A stretch of 64,000 bases of DNA. It comes from JAJZXY01 sp046706185 (GTDB taxonomy: Archaea > Thermoplasmatota > Thermoplasmata > Sysuiplasmatales > Sysuiplasmataceae). The stretch spans positions 1-64,000 of the forward strand of contig JBJKPR010000011.1 of NCBI GenBank assembly GCA_046706185.1, given 5' to 3'. Below the pieces are notes generated by a model. It saw nothing but the letters and a program-made list of their open reading frames with translations, was not told where the DNA came from and did no database searches. How positions within the stretch are numbered: position 1 is the first letter of the stretch; each line of letters opens with the position of its first letter. The position numbers were made by a program, and so were the translations under genes. Shown here in pieces: positions 6,998 through 15,419 of the stretch.

Positions 6998-7903
6998 CTA
7001 CTTCTTGCCGTCTTCCCTGAACTCCTCACCCAGTATCTTGAGGAGCTCGAACAGAACTCCCACTCCCTTCCTCACGTCCGGGTCCGACAGGCTCAGCAGG
7101 GACATTCCGCCCTTCCTGGGCGTAGCGCTCTCAAGCCGTGCCTCAATCGACTGGTCCGTAAGGACGCGGATCACCCTTTCCGCTGTAGGAGAGGTCATCA
7201 TTTCAATCAGCTTGTGAAGCGAATTCCACTGGGTGAGCATCTGTGAGAGTATGGAGGCTATGTTGCTTGTGGCCTCATCGTTCAGGCCGTCCCTCAGGAA
7301 CTTGAGCACGTATGCCCATTCGATGACAGCGTCAATGGCGCCGTCACGCTCAAGCCTTGTGAACTTGGTAAGCGACGTCACAAACTCGGGGCTCGAAAGA
7401 AGCGATGAGTACTGTCTCCAGATTGCAAGCATCTCTGTCAGGTTCGTGGCAATGTTCTCGATTGCCTCGTCGTTCAGCCCGTCCTTCAGGAACTTGAGTG
7501 CATAGGAGGCGTTGACCACAGCGTCGAACACGCCGTCCCTGTGCATCCTGCCAATCTGCTCAACAAGCGATGAGAGCTCATTACCCTCTGCGCTGACGCT
7601 TTCAAGAACCTTCTTCGCAGGGGGAGTCGATATGGCTGATGCTGCCTCCATGAAGCTGCCGCCCATCTTGGAAAGAGACTCGATTGCCTCATCGTTCAGC
7701 CCCTCCTTCAGGAACCGGACTGCGGCGAGTGCCTGAGACAGCGCATCTATCTGCCCTTCGTCCATCATTCTCGAAAACTCGCTCATCACACTGTTGAAGC
7801 GTGGTATGTTTGAAATGAAATCCCTGACCTGCTTCTCGTCGTCCACACTCAATGCGATGCTTCTTGCACTTTCAGCGTTTTCACTGCTCAACTCAATCAC
7901 CAT
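6998..7903 (-). CDS. DUF1641 protein with three internal repeats
   Basis: A 301-aa helical protein of the DUF1641 family, which commonly sits beside SQR-type flavoproteins and DsrE proteins in sulfur-oxidising archaea and bacteria. The family signature FLKxGLNDEAI occurs three times, near residues 64-80, 138-154 and 202-218, so the protein is a triplication of a unit of about 70 residues rather than the usual single copy. No Cys is present, so it is not a sulfur carrier itself; a scaffold or membrane-associated partner of the SQR-like enzyme is plausible. The start overlaps the DsrE-like stop by seven bases. Confidence 0.8.
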   Translation of the reverse strand: MVIELSSENAESARSIALSVDDEKQVRDFISNIPRFNSVMSEFSRMMDEGQIDALSQALAAVRFLKEGLNDEAIESLSKMGGSFMEAASAISTPPAKKVLESVSAEGNELSSLVEQIGRMHRDGVFDAVVNASYALKFLKDGLNDEAIENIATNLTEMLAIWRQYSSLLSSPEFVTSLTKFTRLERDGAIDAVIEWAYVLKFLRDGLNDEATSNIASILSQMLTQWNSLHKLIEMMTSPTAERVIRVLTDQSIEARLESATPRKGGMSLLSLSDPDVRKGVGVLFELLKILGEEFREDGKK

Positions 7904-8280
7904 ATACTCATAAGTCTGCTTCCCTCGGAGGAATCAAGGAAGGATGTCAGGCCGCCTATGCCGTCAACAATCTCCATGAAATCCTCTTTCCCCAGCCCGA
8001 ACAGCCTGGAAGCCATGCTGCAGGCCGTGATCTTTACCTTGCCCGTTCCTTTTGCTTTCTTGAAGTAGTCAAGAAATTTGCCACCATTCTCGACTTCGAC
8101 TATCTTCCTGGCCGAATCAGCGCTCGAAAGGACTGAAGGCTCCTTCCTGAATGCCTGGACGCCGTCCATTGTGGCAAACACGGTCACGTCGTCGCCCATG
8201 CTTGATGCGAGGAACGCTGTCATTGATGCGAACTCCACCTTGTCCAGCTGATTGGAGCCAAGGATGATGGCAATGCTCAT
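7897..8280 (-). CDS. DsrE-family protein (DsrE2-like) next to SQR
   Basis: A 127-aa DsrE-fold protein: SIAIILGSNQLDKVEFASM start, GDDVTVFATMDGV, then KVKITACSMASRLFG with one conserved Cys, and a Gly-rich end. This matches the DsrE2/peroxiredoxin-like family, membrane-near sulfur carriers found with SQR. ATG 8280 gives the usual N-terminus; ATG 8295 is an alternative that overlaps the SQR stop as ATGA and adds five residues. It lies between the SQR-like and DUF1641 genes in one operon. Confidence 0.78.
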   Translation of the reverse strand: MSIAIILGSNQLDKVEFASMTAFLASSMGDDVTVFATMDGVQAFRKEPSVLSSADSARKIVEVENGGKFLDYFKKAKGTGKVKITACSMASRLFGLGKEDFMEIVDGIGGLTSFLDSSEGSRLMSIW

Positions 8281-8291
8281 GCACCACACAC

Positions 8292-9446
8292 TCATACCAT
8301 GGTGCGAGCGTGGACGCTCCAGTACAGCTTGTTGTATGCAAGCTTGCTCCACCAGTAGATCTGCGACGGCGTTGGCGGAACAGGCGGATGGTTGTAGTCG
8401 AACTTTATGTATGTCGCCTGGTCCATCCCCGTCGCGATGAAGCAGAACACGGAGCCGGCGTATGACTTCATGCCGCCGCTGCCCGTCACGTCTGCCGCAA
8501 CGTTGTGACTGACCACATACGACTCATAGTCGGCGGTAGAGCCGGCCTTGGATATCGCTATGTCTGTGGTGTCACCCATCGCGTGTATGTCGTCGTGCCC
8601 CTTGACAAGCAGGCTGAACTTATCCGTTGAGACCCAGTTTCTCCTGTCACCGAGGCCTGACTCGCCTATCACTTCAGCCCCCTTGTGGGGAGGAACGCTG
8701 ACAAGCATATCGTAGTCAAGCGTCTCGCCCTCCTTCGAAGTGATCTTCTTTGCAGCGCCGTCAACGGATGCAAGAGTGAACTGTGTGTGCACGTTGATTC
8801 CCCTTTCACTGAATATCCTGTTCATCATCTTTGCAACGTTTGGTATGCCGAAGACTGCAGGAGTCGGATAGCAGTAGTCAATCTGCACCTTGTCCCTGAG
8901 CCCTTTTTTCCTGAAGTAGTCGTCAAGCATCAGTGTTACCTCAAGCGGTGCGACCGGGCACTTGTGCGGCAGCATCGCCGTGTCAACAACGATCTTCCCT
9001 CCCTGGAACGACTGTACCTTCTTCCACATGTCCCTTGCCTTTTCAAGGCTGAAGAATGTGTCGGCACCGTCGGCAAAGCCGGGGACCTCGCCAAACTGCA
9101 GATGAGAACCAGTGGAAAGGACAAGATGGTCGTACTTGTGAGCCTTCCCGTCCGCCGTTTTTACAGACCTGTTGTCTGCATCTATCTTGCTTATGGTGCC
9201 GTTGTCGCCTGTGAGGAGCTTTACACGCCTGTCAAGAACGCTCCGCTCTGAAATGTGTGTTTCCTGAGGCTCCATCGCGCCCATTGAGACAAGCAGAAAA
9301 CCTGGTTGATAGAAATGCGTGTCACTTTTGTCAAGCACGGTCACTGACGCTTCGCCGCTTTCTATCTCGTTTGACAGTCTCTGAGCTATTCTGTTGGCAA
9401 CTATTGTTCCACCCAGGCCTCCGCCTGCTACGAGGACATTCTTCAA
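8292..9446 (-). CDS. Sulfide:quinone oxidoreductase-like FAD protein
   Basis: A 384-aa flavoprotein of the SQR/FCC family. It has the N-terminal dinucleotide motif VAGGGLGG, the LVLSTGS segment and the late HAMGDTTD FAD-binding motif. Cys163 (in HKCPVAPLE) and Cys335 (in VFCFI) occupy the places of the two redox Cys of SQR that form the sulfur-bridged site; Cys192 is also present. An amphipathic aromatic C-terminus (IYWWSKLAYNKLYW) fits monotopic membrane binding. The enzyme would oxidise sulfide or a persulfide and reduce quinone. It starts two bases from the TusA-like gene stop and ends overlapping the DsrE-like gene. Confidence 0.85.
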   Translation of the reverse strand: MKNVLVAGGGLGGTIVANRIAQRLSNEIESGEASVTVLDKSDTHFYQPGFLLVSMGAMEPQETHISERSVLDRRVKLLTGDNGTISKIDADNRSVKTADGKAHKYDHLVLSTGSHLQFGEVPGFADGADTFFSLEKARDMWKKVQSFQGGKIVVDTAMLPHKCPVAPLEVTLMLDDYFRKKGLRDKVQIDYCYPTPAVFGIPNVAKMMNRIFSERGINVHTQFTLASVDGAAKKITSKEGETLDYDMLVSVPPHKGAEVIGESGLGDRRNWVSTDKFSLLVKGHDDIHAMGDTTDIAISKAGSTADYESYVVSHNVAADVTGSGGMKSYAGSVFCFIATGMDQATYIKFDYNHPPVPPTPSQIYWWSKLAYNKLYWSVHARTMV

Positions 9447-9447
9447 T

Positions 9448-9711
9448 TTACTTCACCTTCCTCAAAACGAGGGTGTACTTCCCACCCTCAGAGGTACTTT
9501 CGACAACTTCGTTGCCCGTCCTGGAGGCCCAGACGAGTATGTCGTCTTTCGTGGACTCATCACCAAGAACGATCACAACACCCTCACCGGGATATGCATC
9601 GTTCATGGCCCCTGCAAGTTCGCCTACTGGTCCGGCACAGTTCTCAGACGTTGCGTCTATGGTCTTGTATATCTTCAGATCGGACAATATCTGTGCCCCC
9701 GGCTTAAGCAA
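9448..9711 (-). CDS. TusA-like protein with variant CAGP motif
   Basis: An 87-aa protein that aligns with the TusA fold (TIDATSENCAGPVGELAGAM, then VVIVLGDESTKDDILVWASRTG and a final strand). The CPxP motif is changed to CAGP: the persulfide Cys and the second Pro stay, the first Pro is lost. No ATG is available; TTG 9711 is chosen because a TATA box lies about 24 bases upstream, which makes it leaderless; TTG 9687 is another option. It is the first gene of the SQR-DsrE-DUF1641 operon and probably takes sulfur from the SQR-like enzyme. Confidence 0.78.
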   Translation of the reverse strand: MLKPGAQILSDLKIYKTIDATSENCAGPVGELAGAMNDAYPGEGVVIVLGDESTKDDILVWASRTGNEVVESTSEGGKYTLVLRKVK

Positions 9712-9730
9712 CCTTGGGGTGAATGCGTTA

Positions 9731-9738
9731 TGTATATG
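9731..9738 (-). promoter_or_regulatory. TATA box of the TusA-like/SQR operon
   Basis: Minus strand reads TTCATATACA, centred about 24 bases before TTG 9711. It would drive the TusA-like, SQR, DsrE and DUF1641 genes. Confidence 0.5.
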
Positions 9739-9848
9739 AATAGTTAACGTACAATGACGGCGTGATTCGAAATTCAAAAGAATGCAATGCGAATATCGTC
9801 ACGGATGCGGACCGTTTCCATACTAGTTGAATGAGATTTCCGTTGCGT

Positions 9849-11564
9849 TCAGCCAACCTTCCTGAGAAGGGGCCTGAGGTCCAGTGTGTTTGAAACATCT
9901 GCCGCCGCCAGCCAGCCGCGCCTTGCCATGGAGACGGCATACTTCATGTTTGAAAGCGAAGTGAAGTGGTGGGAGTCGGTGCCTAGCACAAAGCTGCATC
10001 CGTATTTGCGAGCCTCGATTATCATCTCGTCGTTCAGGTCAAGCCGGTCGGGAGAGCCGTTCACCTCAAGGAGTATCTTCCTCTCCTTCGCAGTCCCGAA
10101 TATCCTTTCCGTGCTGAACCCGTATGCTTCCCTGTAGCCTATCTGCTTGCCTGTGGGATGACCAAGTATGGTGAGGTAGTCGTTCGACATTGCTGTGAGC
10201 AGCCTGTCGGTCATCTCCTCCTTGTCCATGTTGAACCTTGAATGCACAGAGCCTATCACGAAATCCAACCTTGAGAGCAGCCCATCGTCGTAGTCCAGCC
10301 TGCCGTCCGGAAGTATGTCAACCTCGCTGCCGCACAGGACCCTTATCGAGTATTTCCCGGAGGAGTTGATCTTCTCCACCCTTTTCAGCTGTCTTTCCAT
10401 CATCTCCTCGCTGAGCCCCTTCGCTATCTTTGAACTCTTTGAGTGGTCTGATATGCCTATGTACAGGTAGCCCTTCTTCTCTGCAGCATCTATCATAGCT
10501 TCTATCGGGCTGCTGCCGTCTGTCCAGTTTGTGTGGCAGTGCAGATCTCCCCTGATGTCTGCCTCAGTGACAAGCTTCGGCAGTTTTCCCGCAGCGGCTG
10601 CGTCGATCTCACCCCTTGCCTCTCTGAGTTCGGGAGGTATGTACTCGAGACCGAGCGCGGAATAGACTTCCTCCTCACTGCTTCCGGCAACGGGTTCGTC
10701 GTTATCTCTCCTCGACAGCGCATACTCGTTCAGCCTCATTCCCCTGGCAATAGCAAGGTTTCTGAGTTCCACATTGTGGTCCTTTGAGCCTGTGAAGTAA
10801 AGGAGCGCGGCGCCGTAGCTTCTCTCCTCAACCACCCTGAGGTCAACCTGAAGCCCCGACTTCAGCATCACGCTTGACTTCGTCTCCCCCTTCGAATAAA
10901 CAATGCTCACTTCTGGATGGGAAACAAACCTTTCCATGACGGCAGACGGGTCGCTGGAGGCGACTATGATGTCCAGATCGCCTATCGTTTCCTTCCTTCT
11001 TCGCAGCGACCCGGCTGCTGCTATCCTGCTCGCAAGCGTTTCGAGGTAGGCGGTCATGCTTGACGCGACTTCGTCACCTGCCGACAGCATGAACCTCCTG
11101 CTGCTTCCGCGGTAGAACTGTATGCTCTGCAGGATGCGTTCCTCTGTCTTTTCGCCAAATCCCTTGAGCCTGCTCACCCTGTGCTCCTCACATGCCCGCT
11201 GCAGTTCGTCAAGGGATGTGATCTTGAGCTCTATGTATAACCGCCCCACCGTCTTCGGCCCCACTTCCTGCAGATTGAGAAGCTCGAGAAGGCCTGGGGG
11301 GATCCCCTTCCTCAGTTTCTCAAGGTAATCCAGCTTCCCTGTGTCCACAAACTCCCTTATCTTCTGGCTGATCGCCTCGCCAACGCCTGGCAGTTCGGAA
11401 ATCGTTCCGTCACTGATGTAATCACGAATGGGCTTTGGAAGCGCCTCGATCGTCCTCGCTGCGCGCCTGTATGCGATCGGGCGAAACCTGTCAGAGCCCG
11501 TGATCTCAAGTATGTCCGCTATCTCGTTCAGTATGCTGACAACCGGGCCGTTCGAAGGGTCCAT
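9849..11564 (-). CDS. polX: Family X DNA polymerase with PHP domain (PolX)
   Basis: A 571-aa PolX. The N-terminal part has the 8-kDa and helix-hairpin-helix regions (ELPGVGEAISQKI, LQEVGPKT), then the polymerase palm with GSLRRRKETIGDLDIIVAS, whose two Asp bind catalytic metal, and a third carboxylate in LQVDLRVV. The C-terminal PHP phosphoesterase domain shows GDLHCHTNWTDGSSPIE and later metal-binding His (IGSVHSRF, LGHPTG, DSHHF). Such enzymes fill gaps and trim 3' ends in base excision repair. ATG 11564 is preferred to 11627, which would put the start before the likely promoter. Confidence 0.93.
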   Translation of the reverse strand: MDPSNGPVVSILNEIADILEITGSDRFRPIAYRRAARTIEALPKPIRDYISDGTISELPGVGEAISQKIREFVDTGKLDYLEKLRKGIPPGLLELLNLQEVGPKTVGRLYIELKITSLDELQRACEEHRVSRLKGFGEKTEERILQSIQFYRGSSRRFMLSAGDEVASSMTAYLETLASRIAAAGSLRRRKETIGDLDIIVASSDPSAVMERFVSHPEVSIVYSKGETKSSVMLKSGLQVDLRVVEERSYGAALLYFTGSKDHNVELRNLAIARGMRLNEYALSRRDNDEPVAGSSEEEVYSALGLEYIPPELREARGEIDAAAAGKLPKLVTEADIRGDLHCHTNWTDGSSPIEAMIDAAEKKGYLYIGISDHSKSSKIAKGLSEEMMERQLKRVEKINSSGKYSIRVLCGSEVDILPDGRLDYDDGLLSRLDFVIGSVHSRFNMDKEEMTDRLLTAMSNDYLTILGHPTGKQIGYREAYGFSTERIFGTAKERKILLEVNGSPDRLDLNDEMIIEARKYGCSFVLGTDSHHFTSLSNMKYAVSMARRGWLAAADVSNTLDLRPLLRKVG

Positions 11565-11598
11565 GAGCCTCTTGTCTCCCTGTAATTGCAAACGTATT

Positions 11599-11612
11599 TC
11601 TAGATAAATAAA
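11599..11612. promoter_or_regulatory. AT-rich divergent promoter between polX and the Rdx-like gene
   Basis: The stretch TCTAGATAAATAAAG holds TATA-like sequence on both strands. On the plus strand it lies about 20-25 bases before ATG 11626; on the minus strand it would give polX a short leader. Confidence 0.4.
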
Positions 11613-11625
11613 GTAAATCGGGGGC

Positions 11626-11874
11626 ATGATGAAAACGGTGAGGATCAGATACTGTCAGCCCTGCGGATACATGCCAAGGGCGTTTGACCTTGCAAAGAGC
11701 ATACTCGACGCCCATGGAATGGCGTTCATGAAGAAGCTGAGCGTTTCGATGGAGCCGGGGGACCACGGGATTTTTGACATAGTAATCGACGACCAGCTTG
11801 TGTTCTCAAAGGATCAGGAAGGCCGTTTTCCTGAAAATGACGAGATCGTGGACAGGCTCAGGCAGTCGCACTGA
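11626..11874 (+). CDS. Rdx (selenoprotein W/T/H-like) thioredoxin-fold protein
   Basis: An 82-aa protein with the Rdx-family N-terminus VRIRYCQPCGYMPRA: a CxxC redox motif right after the first strand, as in SelW-like proteins where a Cys replaces selenocysteine. The rest (helix, then MEPGDHGIFDIVIDDQLVFS and a Pro-rich end) fits the family length of 75-95 aa. Role: small thiol redox protein, substrate unknown. Start may be ATG 11626 or ATG 11629. Confidence 0.82.
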   Translation: MMKTVRIRYCQPCGYMPRAFDLAKSILDAHGMAFMKKLSVSMEPGDHGIFDIVIDDQLVFSKDQEGRFPENDEIVDRLRQSH

Positions 11875-11947
11875 ATTACCCGGAACGGCCTGCCGTCAGC
11901 CCCGGGACAGCATTATATCTGAGCAGCTGCTGCGATCCAAAGGGCAG

Positions 11948-14722
11948 ATGGAAGAAGCGCCGCTTGAAACGGAAGAGGAGGCTGTGGGCCTAATTGCATC
12001 ACTCGACCCAAGGCTCAGGAAGGTTCTCAGGGAAAGGAACATACTTCAGCTGCATCCGGTGCAGGAGGATGTATTCGCACCCGTCTTCGAGGGAAGGAAT
12101 GTTCTTGTGTGCGCACCGACGGGCATTGGAAAGACGGAGGCTGCAATGCTGCCTATACTGCAGCGGATGGTTTCATCGCCGCAGCCCGACGGCATAGCCT
12201 GCCTTTACATAACACCGCTCAGGGCATTGAACAGGGACATGCTTCTAAGGCTGCAGGAGCTTGCCTCGGCTGTTGGTCTGAAAGCTGCGGTCAGGCACGG
12301 CGACACCTCTCAGTCGGAGAGGATAAGACAGTCCTCGCATCCGCCCCAGATACTGATAACAACACCCGAAACGGTGCAGATACTGCTGATAGGAAAGAAC
12401 CTCAGGAACTCGCTGAAGAGCGTGAGGTACGTCGTGGTCGACGAGATTCACGAGCTGGTCTCCGGTGAGAGGGGGGCGCAGCTTTCAGTTGCACTCGAAC
12501 GGCTTGCAAGAATTGCAGGGGAATTCCAGCGAATCGGCCTGTCGGCAACCGTCGGGACGCCCGAAGAGGTGGCAAGGCTCCTCGTCTCGGACAGGGATGT
12601 GACCATCGCAAAGATACCTGTCGAAAAGCTCAGGGAGATGGAAGTCCGGTGCCCTGTACCCGGATCGGAGACGAAGAAGATTTCAGCCAACCTGCAGGTG
12701 GATGAGGGGTTTGCATCAGCGCTTGAGATGAGCAGGGAAATCATAGACGGGCACACGAGCACCCTCCTTTTCGTGAACACACGGGACCTTGCAGAGGCAA
12801 TCTCTTCCAGGTTCCACATCTGGCTTCCGGATTTCCCGGTCGGCGTCCACCACGGCTCCCTTTCAAAGGAACTCAGGATGCAGATGGAGGAGGAGTTCAA
12901 GGCAAAGAAGCTGAAATGCATGATATGCACCTCCTCGCTTGAACTCGGAATAGACATAGGCTCGGCCGATTTCTCGATACAGTTCAATTCACCCAGGCAG
13001 GTCACGAGGATGCTGCAGCGCGTCGGTAGGGCAGGTCACAGGGCAGGGGCAGTAAGCAGGGGAGGAATAATCGCATACGACGAGGACGAGCTGCTGGAAG
13101 GCGCCGTGATAAGCAGGAGGGGAATGGCCGAGGAGCTGGAGAGGCAGGTCGTGAGGAGACTGCCCCTCACCGTCCTTTCAAACCAGATCGTGGCGATGTC
13201 GTCAGAGGGGACGTACACTCCGGAGGAGATGTTTTCAACAATAAGGAAAAGCTATCCGTTCAGCGGGCTGAGCAGAAGCAGGTTCCAGGAACTGTTCAAC
13301 TTCGCGGTGGAATACAGGCTGGTGAAGCTGGAGGGGGATGTTGTGAGGAGGTCCATGAGGGGCCTCCACTATTTCTACGAAAACATCTCAATGATAAGGG
13401 ATGAGAAGACATTCAACATAAGGGACATAGGCACAAGAAAGATCATTGCAACGCTCGACGAAGGGTTCGTTGTATCGTTCGCCGAGGAGGGCGCGGTGTT
13501 CATCACTCACGGAAGGAGCTGGAGGATAGTGGAGCTGAGGGAGACTGAAATACTGGTGGAGCCGGTTGCAGTATTTGGCGCCCTTCCTTCATGGGTCGGT
13601 GAGGAGATACCTGTCCCGTTCGAAGTTGCGCAGGAAGTCGGGCGCCTCAGAAGAACGAGGAACCTGGACGACTACCCTGTAGACGCCGAGTCGAAGAGGA
13701 AGATCACGGAATACCTGGAAAGCATGAAAGATCCCTTTGTACTCGGGACGGACAGGAGGGTTGTGATTGAAGTCTCCGGCAGGAGGGTTGTCGTCAATGC
13801 CTGCTTCGGAACAAGGGTGAATGAAACGCTGAGCAGGATGATTGCAGCGATCATATCAGCGAGGTCCGGAGAGAGCGTTGGAATAGACATCGACCCGTAC
13901 AGGATAGTCCTCGACATGCCGAGGTCGTTCAGGAAAGAGTGGGTGGAGGAGGCCATAAGGTCGATACAGCCCGAGGCGCTGGACACGTTCATGAGGAAGA
14001 TTGTCTCGAACGTCTCATACGCAAAATGGCAGTTTCTCTTCGTCGGCAAGAAGTTCGGCATCATAAGGAAGGACGCAGACTACAGGGAGCTGAACCTGCC
14101 CAGGCTCATGGCAGGCTACGAGCAGACGCCTGTGATGGATGAGACAATAGACAAGACTGTCTGGGAAAGCATGGATATAGACGCATGCGAGAGTGTGCTC
14201 TCGATGATTGCTTCAGGGGAGATAGAGCTCGTTTACGGCCCCATATCACCTGTCGGGGAGAAGGGGATAGACACCACCAGGGAGCTGTACAAGCCAGCGA
14301 GGGCTGACAGGGGCATACTCGATGCGCTCAGAAGGAGGCTGATGGACGAGGAATTCACCCTTGTCTGCCTTTACTGCAACGCGAGGAAGAAAACAAGGGC
14401 AGTCAGGGAGGAGAAGCGCATAAAGTGCTGGAAGTGCGGCAGCAGGATGGTTGCGGCGCTCAGCAAATACGAGTTGGAGGAGCTGTTCGGCAGCGCGGGA
14501 GAAAGGGAGGAGCAGTCGAAGCGAACAAGGAAGCTGAGGAAGAATGCCAACCTCGTGATGGAATACGGTCAGAGGGCCCTTCTCGTTCTTGCAGGAAGGG
14601 GCATCGGTCCCGACAGCGCAGCAAAGATCCTCGCGAGGCACGGCGGGGACGAGGAGCAGCTTCTGAAGGAGGTCCTGGAGCAGGAGATTGTATTCGCCAG
14701 GACGAAGAGGTTCTGGGACTAG
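11948..14722 (+). CDS. Lhr-like DEAD/DEAH-box superfamily 2 helicase with C-terminal zinc domain
   Basis: A 924-aa SF2 helicase. Walker A APTGIGKTEAA lies near residue 55, TPLRALNRD is motif Ia, VVDEIHEL is the DEAH-type motif II, LSATVG is motif III, and the second RecA domain holds CTSSLELGIDIG and QRVGRAGHR (motif VI). The long C-terminal part, about 450 residues, is typical of archaeal Lhr-like helicases (winged helix and Lhr core), and CLYCNAR...CWKCGS is a four-Cys zinc-binding site near residue 805-825. Such enzymes unwind DNA or RNA-DNA hybrids in repair. ATG 11948 is preferred to 11798 because a TATA-like element (CATTATATC) lies at 11911-11920. Confidence 0.9.
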   Translation: MEEAPLETEEEAVGLIASLDPRLRKVLRERNILQLHPVQEDVFAPVFEGRNVLVCAPTGIGKTEAAMLPILQRMVSSPQPDGIACLYITPLRALNRDMLLRLQELASAVGLKAAVRHGDTSQSERIRQSSHPPQILITTPETVQILLIGKNLRNSLKSVRYVVVDEIHELVSGERGAQLSVALERLARIAGEFQRIGLSATVGTPEEVARLLVSDRDVTIAKIPVEKLREMEVRCPVPGSETKKISANLQVDEGFASALEMSREIIDGHTSTLLFVNTRDLAEAISSRFHIWLPDFPVGVHHGSLSKELRMQMEEEFKAKKLKCMICTSSLELGIDIGSADFSIQFNSPRQVTRMLQRVGRAGHRAGAVSRGGIIAYDEDELLEGAVISRRGMAEELERQVVRRLPLTVLSNQIVAMSSEGTYTPEEMFSTIRKSYPFSGLSRSRFQELFNFAVEYRLVKLEGDVVRRSMRGLHYFYENISMIRDEKTFNIRDIGTRKIIATLDEGFVVSFAEEGAVFITHGRSWRIVELRETEILVEPVAVFGALPSWVGEEIPVPFEVAQEVGRLRRTRNLDDYPVDAESKRKITEYLESMKDPFVLGTDRRVVIEVSGRRVVVNACFGTRVNETLSRMIAAIISARSGESVGIDIDPYRIVLDMPRSFRKEWVEEAIRSIQPEALDTFMRKIVSNVSYAKWQFLFVGKKFGIIRKDADYRELNLPRLMAGYEQTPVMDETIDKTVWESMDIDACESVLSMIASGEIELVYGPISPVGEKGIDTTRELYKPARADRGILDALRRRLMDEEFTLVCLYCNARKKTRAVREEKRIKCWKCGSRMVAALSKYELEELFGSAGEREEQSKRTRKLRKNANLVMEYGQRALLVLAGRGIGPDSAAKILARHGGDEEQLLKEVLEQEIVFARTKRFWD

Positions 14723-15348
14723 CGTGCAACAGTATTCACGAGCGTTCCCACGGATTCGATGATAATTTCAACCCTGTCGCCAGGATGGAGCTGCGATACG
14801 CCCGCAGGGGTGCCCGTTGCAATGACATCCCCCCTCTCCAGCGTCATCACCCTGGAGATGTCACTGACAAGCCGCTCAACTGGGAAAATCATGTCGCGTG
14901 TATTGCCCTTCTGCATCGGCCGTCCGTTTAACCTCAGCTCTATGTCTACGCCGTCCGGATTGGCGACGTGCTCCTTCATCCTGACCTCAGACATGGGGAA
15001 GAAGGTGTCGTAGCCCTTGCAGACGGACCAAGGCTGTCCGGCGCTTTTCGCCCTGTCCTGCATTTCCCTCGCTGTCACGTCGTTGCAGACGACATAACCC
15101 ATTATGTGCCCATCGACCTCTTCGGGTGCAAGCCCGCGTGCCCTGTCTGAAACGACAACACCGAGCTCCGCCTCGAAGTCGACCCTTCCGACTCCGGCGG
15201 GCAGCACTATGCTCTGCCCGTTGTGTATGACTGAGCTGGGGGGCTTCAGGAAGAAAATGGGTTCGGCCGGAACCTGGTTGTTGAGTTCCCTTGCGTGAAG
15301 CACATAGTTCCTGCCCACACATATTATCTTTGTCGGTTCAGCATACAA
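14719..15348 (-). CDS. Fumarylacetoacetate hydrolase family protein
   Basis: A 209-aa protein of the FAH fold (FAHD1 size). The motif VDFEAELGVVVS carries the metal-binding Glu pair, with the partner Asp/Glu in YVVCNDVTAREMQ and the end GDVIATGTPAGVS. Family members hydrolyse acylpyruvates or decarboxylate oxaloacetate with Mg; the substrate cannot be read from sequence. Its stop codon overlaps that of the helicase gene in a CTAG. It lies 71 bases downstream of the flavoprotein pair and may be co-transcribed. Confidence 0.85.
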   Translation of the reverse strand: MYAEPTKIICVGRNYVLHARELNNQVPAEPIFFLKPPSSVIHNGQSIVLPAGVGRVDFEAELGVVVSDRARGLAPEEVDGHIMGYVVCNDVTAREMQDRAKSAGQPWSVCKGYDTFFPMSEVRMKEHVANPDGVDIELRLNGRPMQKGNTRDMIFPVERLVSDISRVMTLERGDVIATGTPAGVSQLHPGDRVEIIIESVGTLVNTVAR

Positions 15349-15419
15349 AGCACTGACACCTCCTGTTCATGGAAGCAAATGCACGCCTGCCGGAAAAAAG
15401 CATTCTCCTTGCCTGCCGT

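Noticed and set aside
11798..11947. Longer N-terminus for the Lhr-like helicase
   Set aside because: The first 50 residues overlap the Rdx gene, look non-coding, and precede the TATA-like element.
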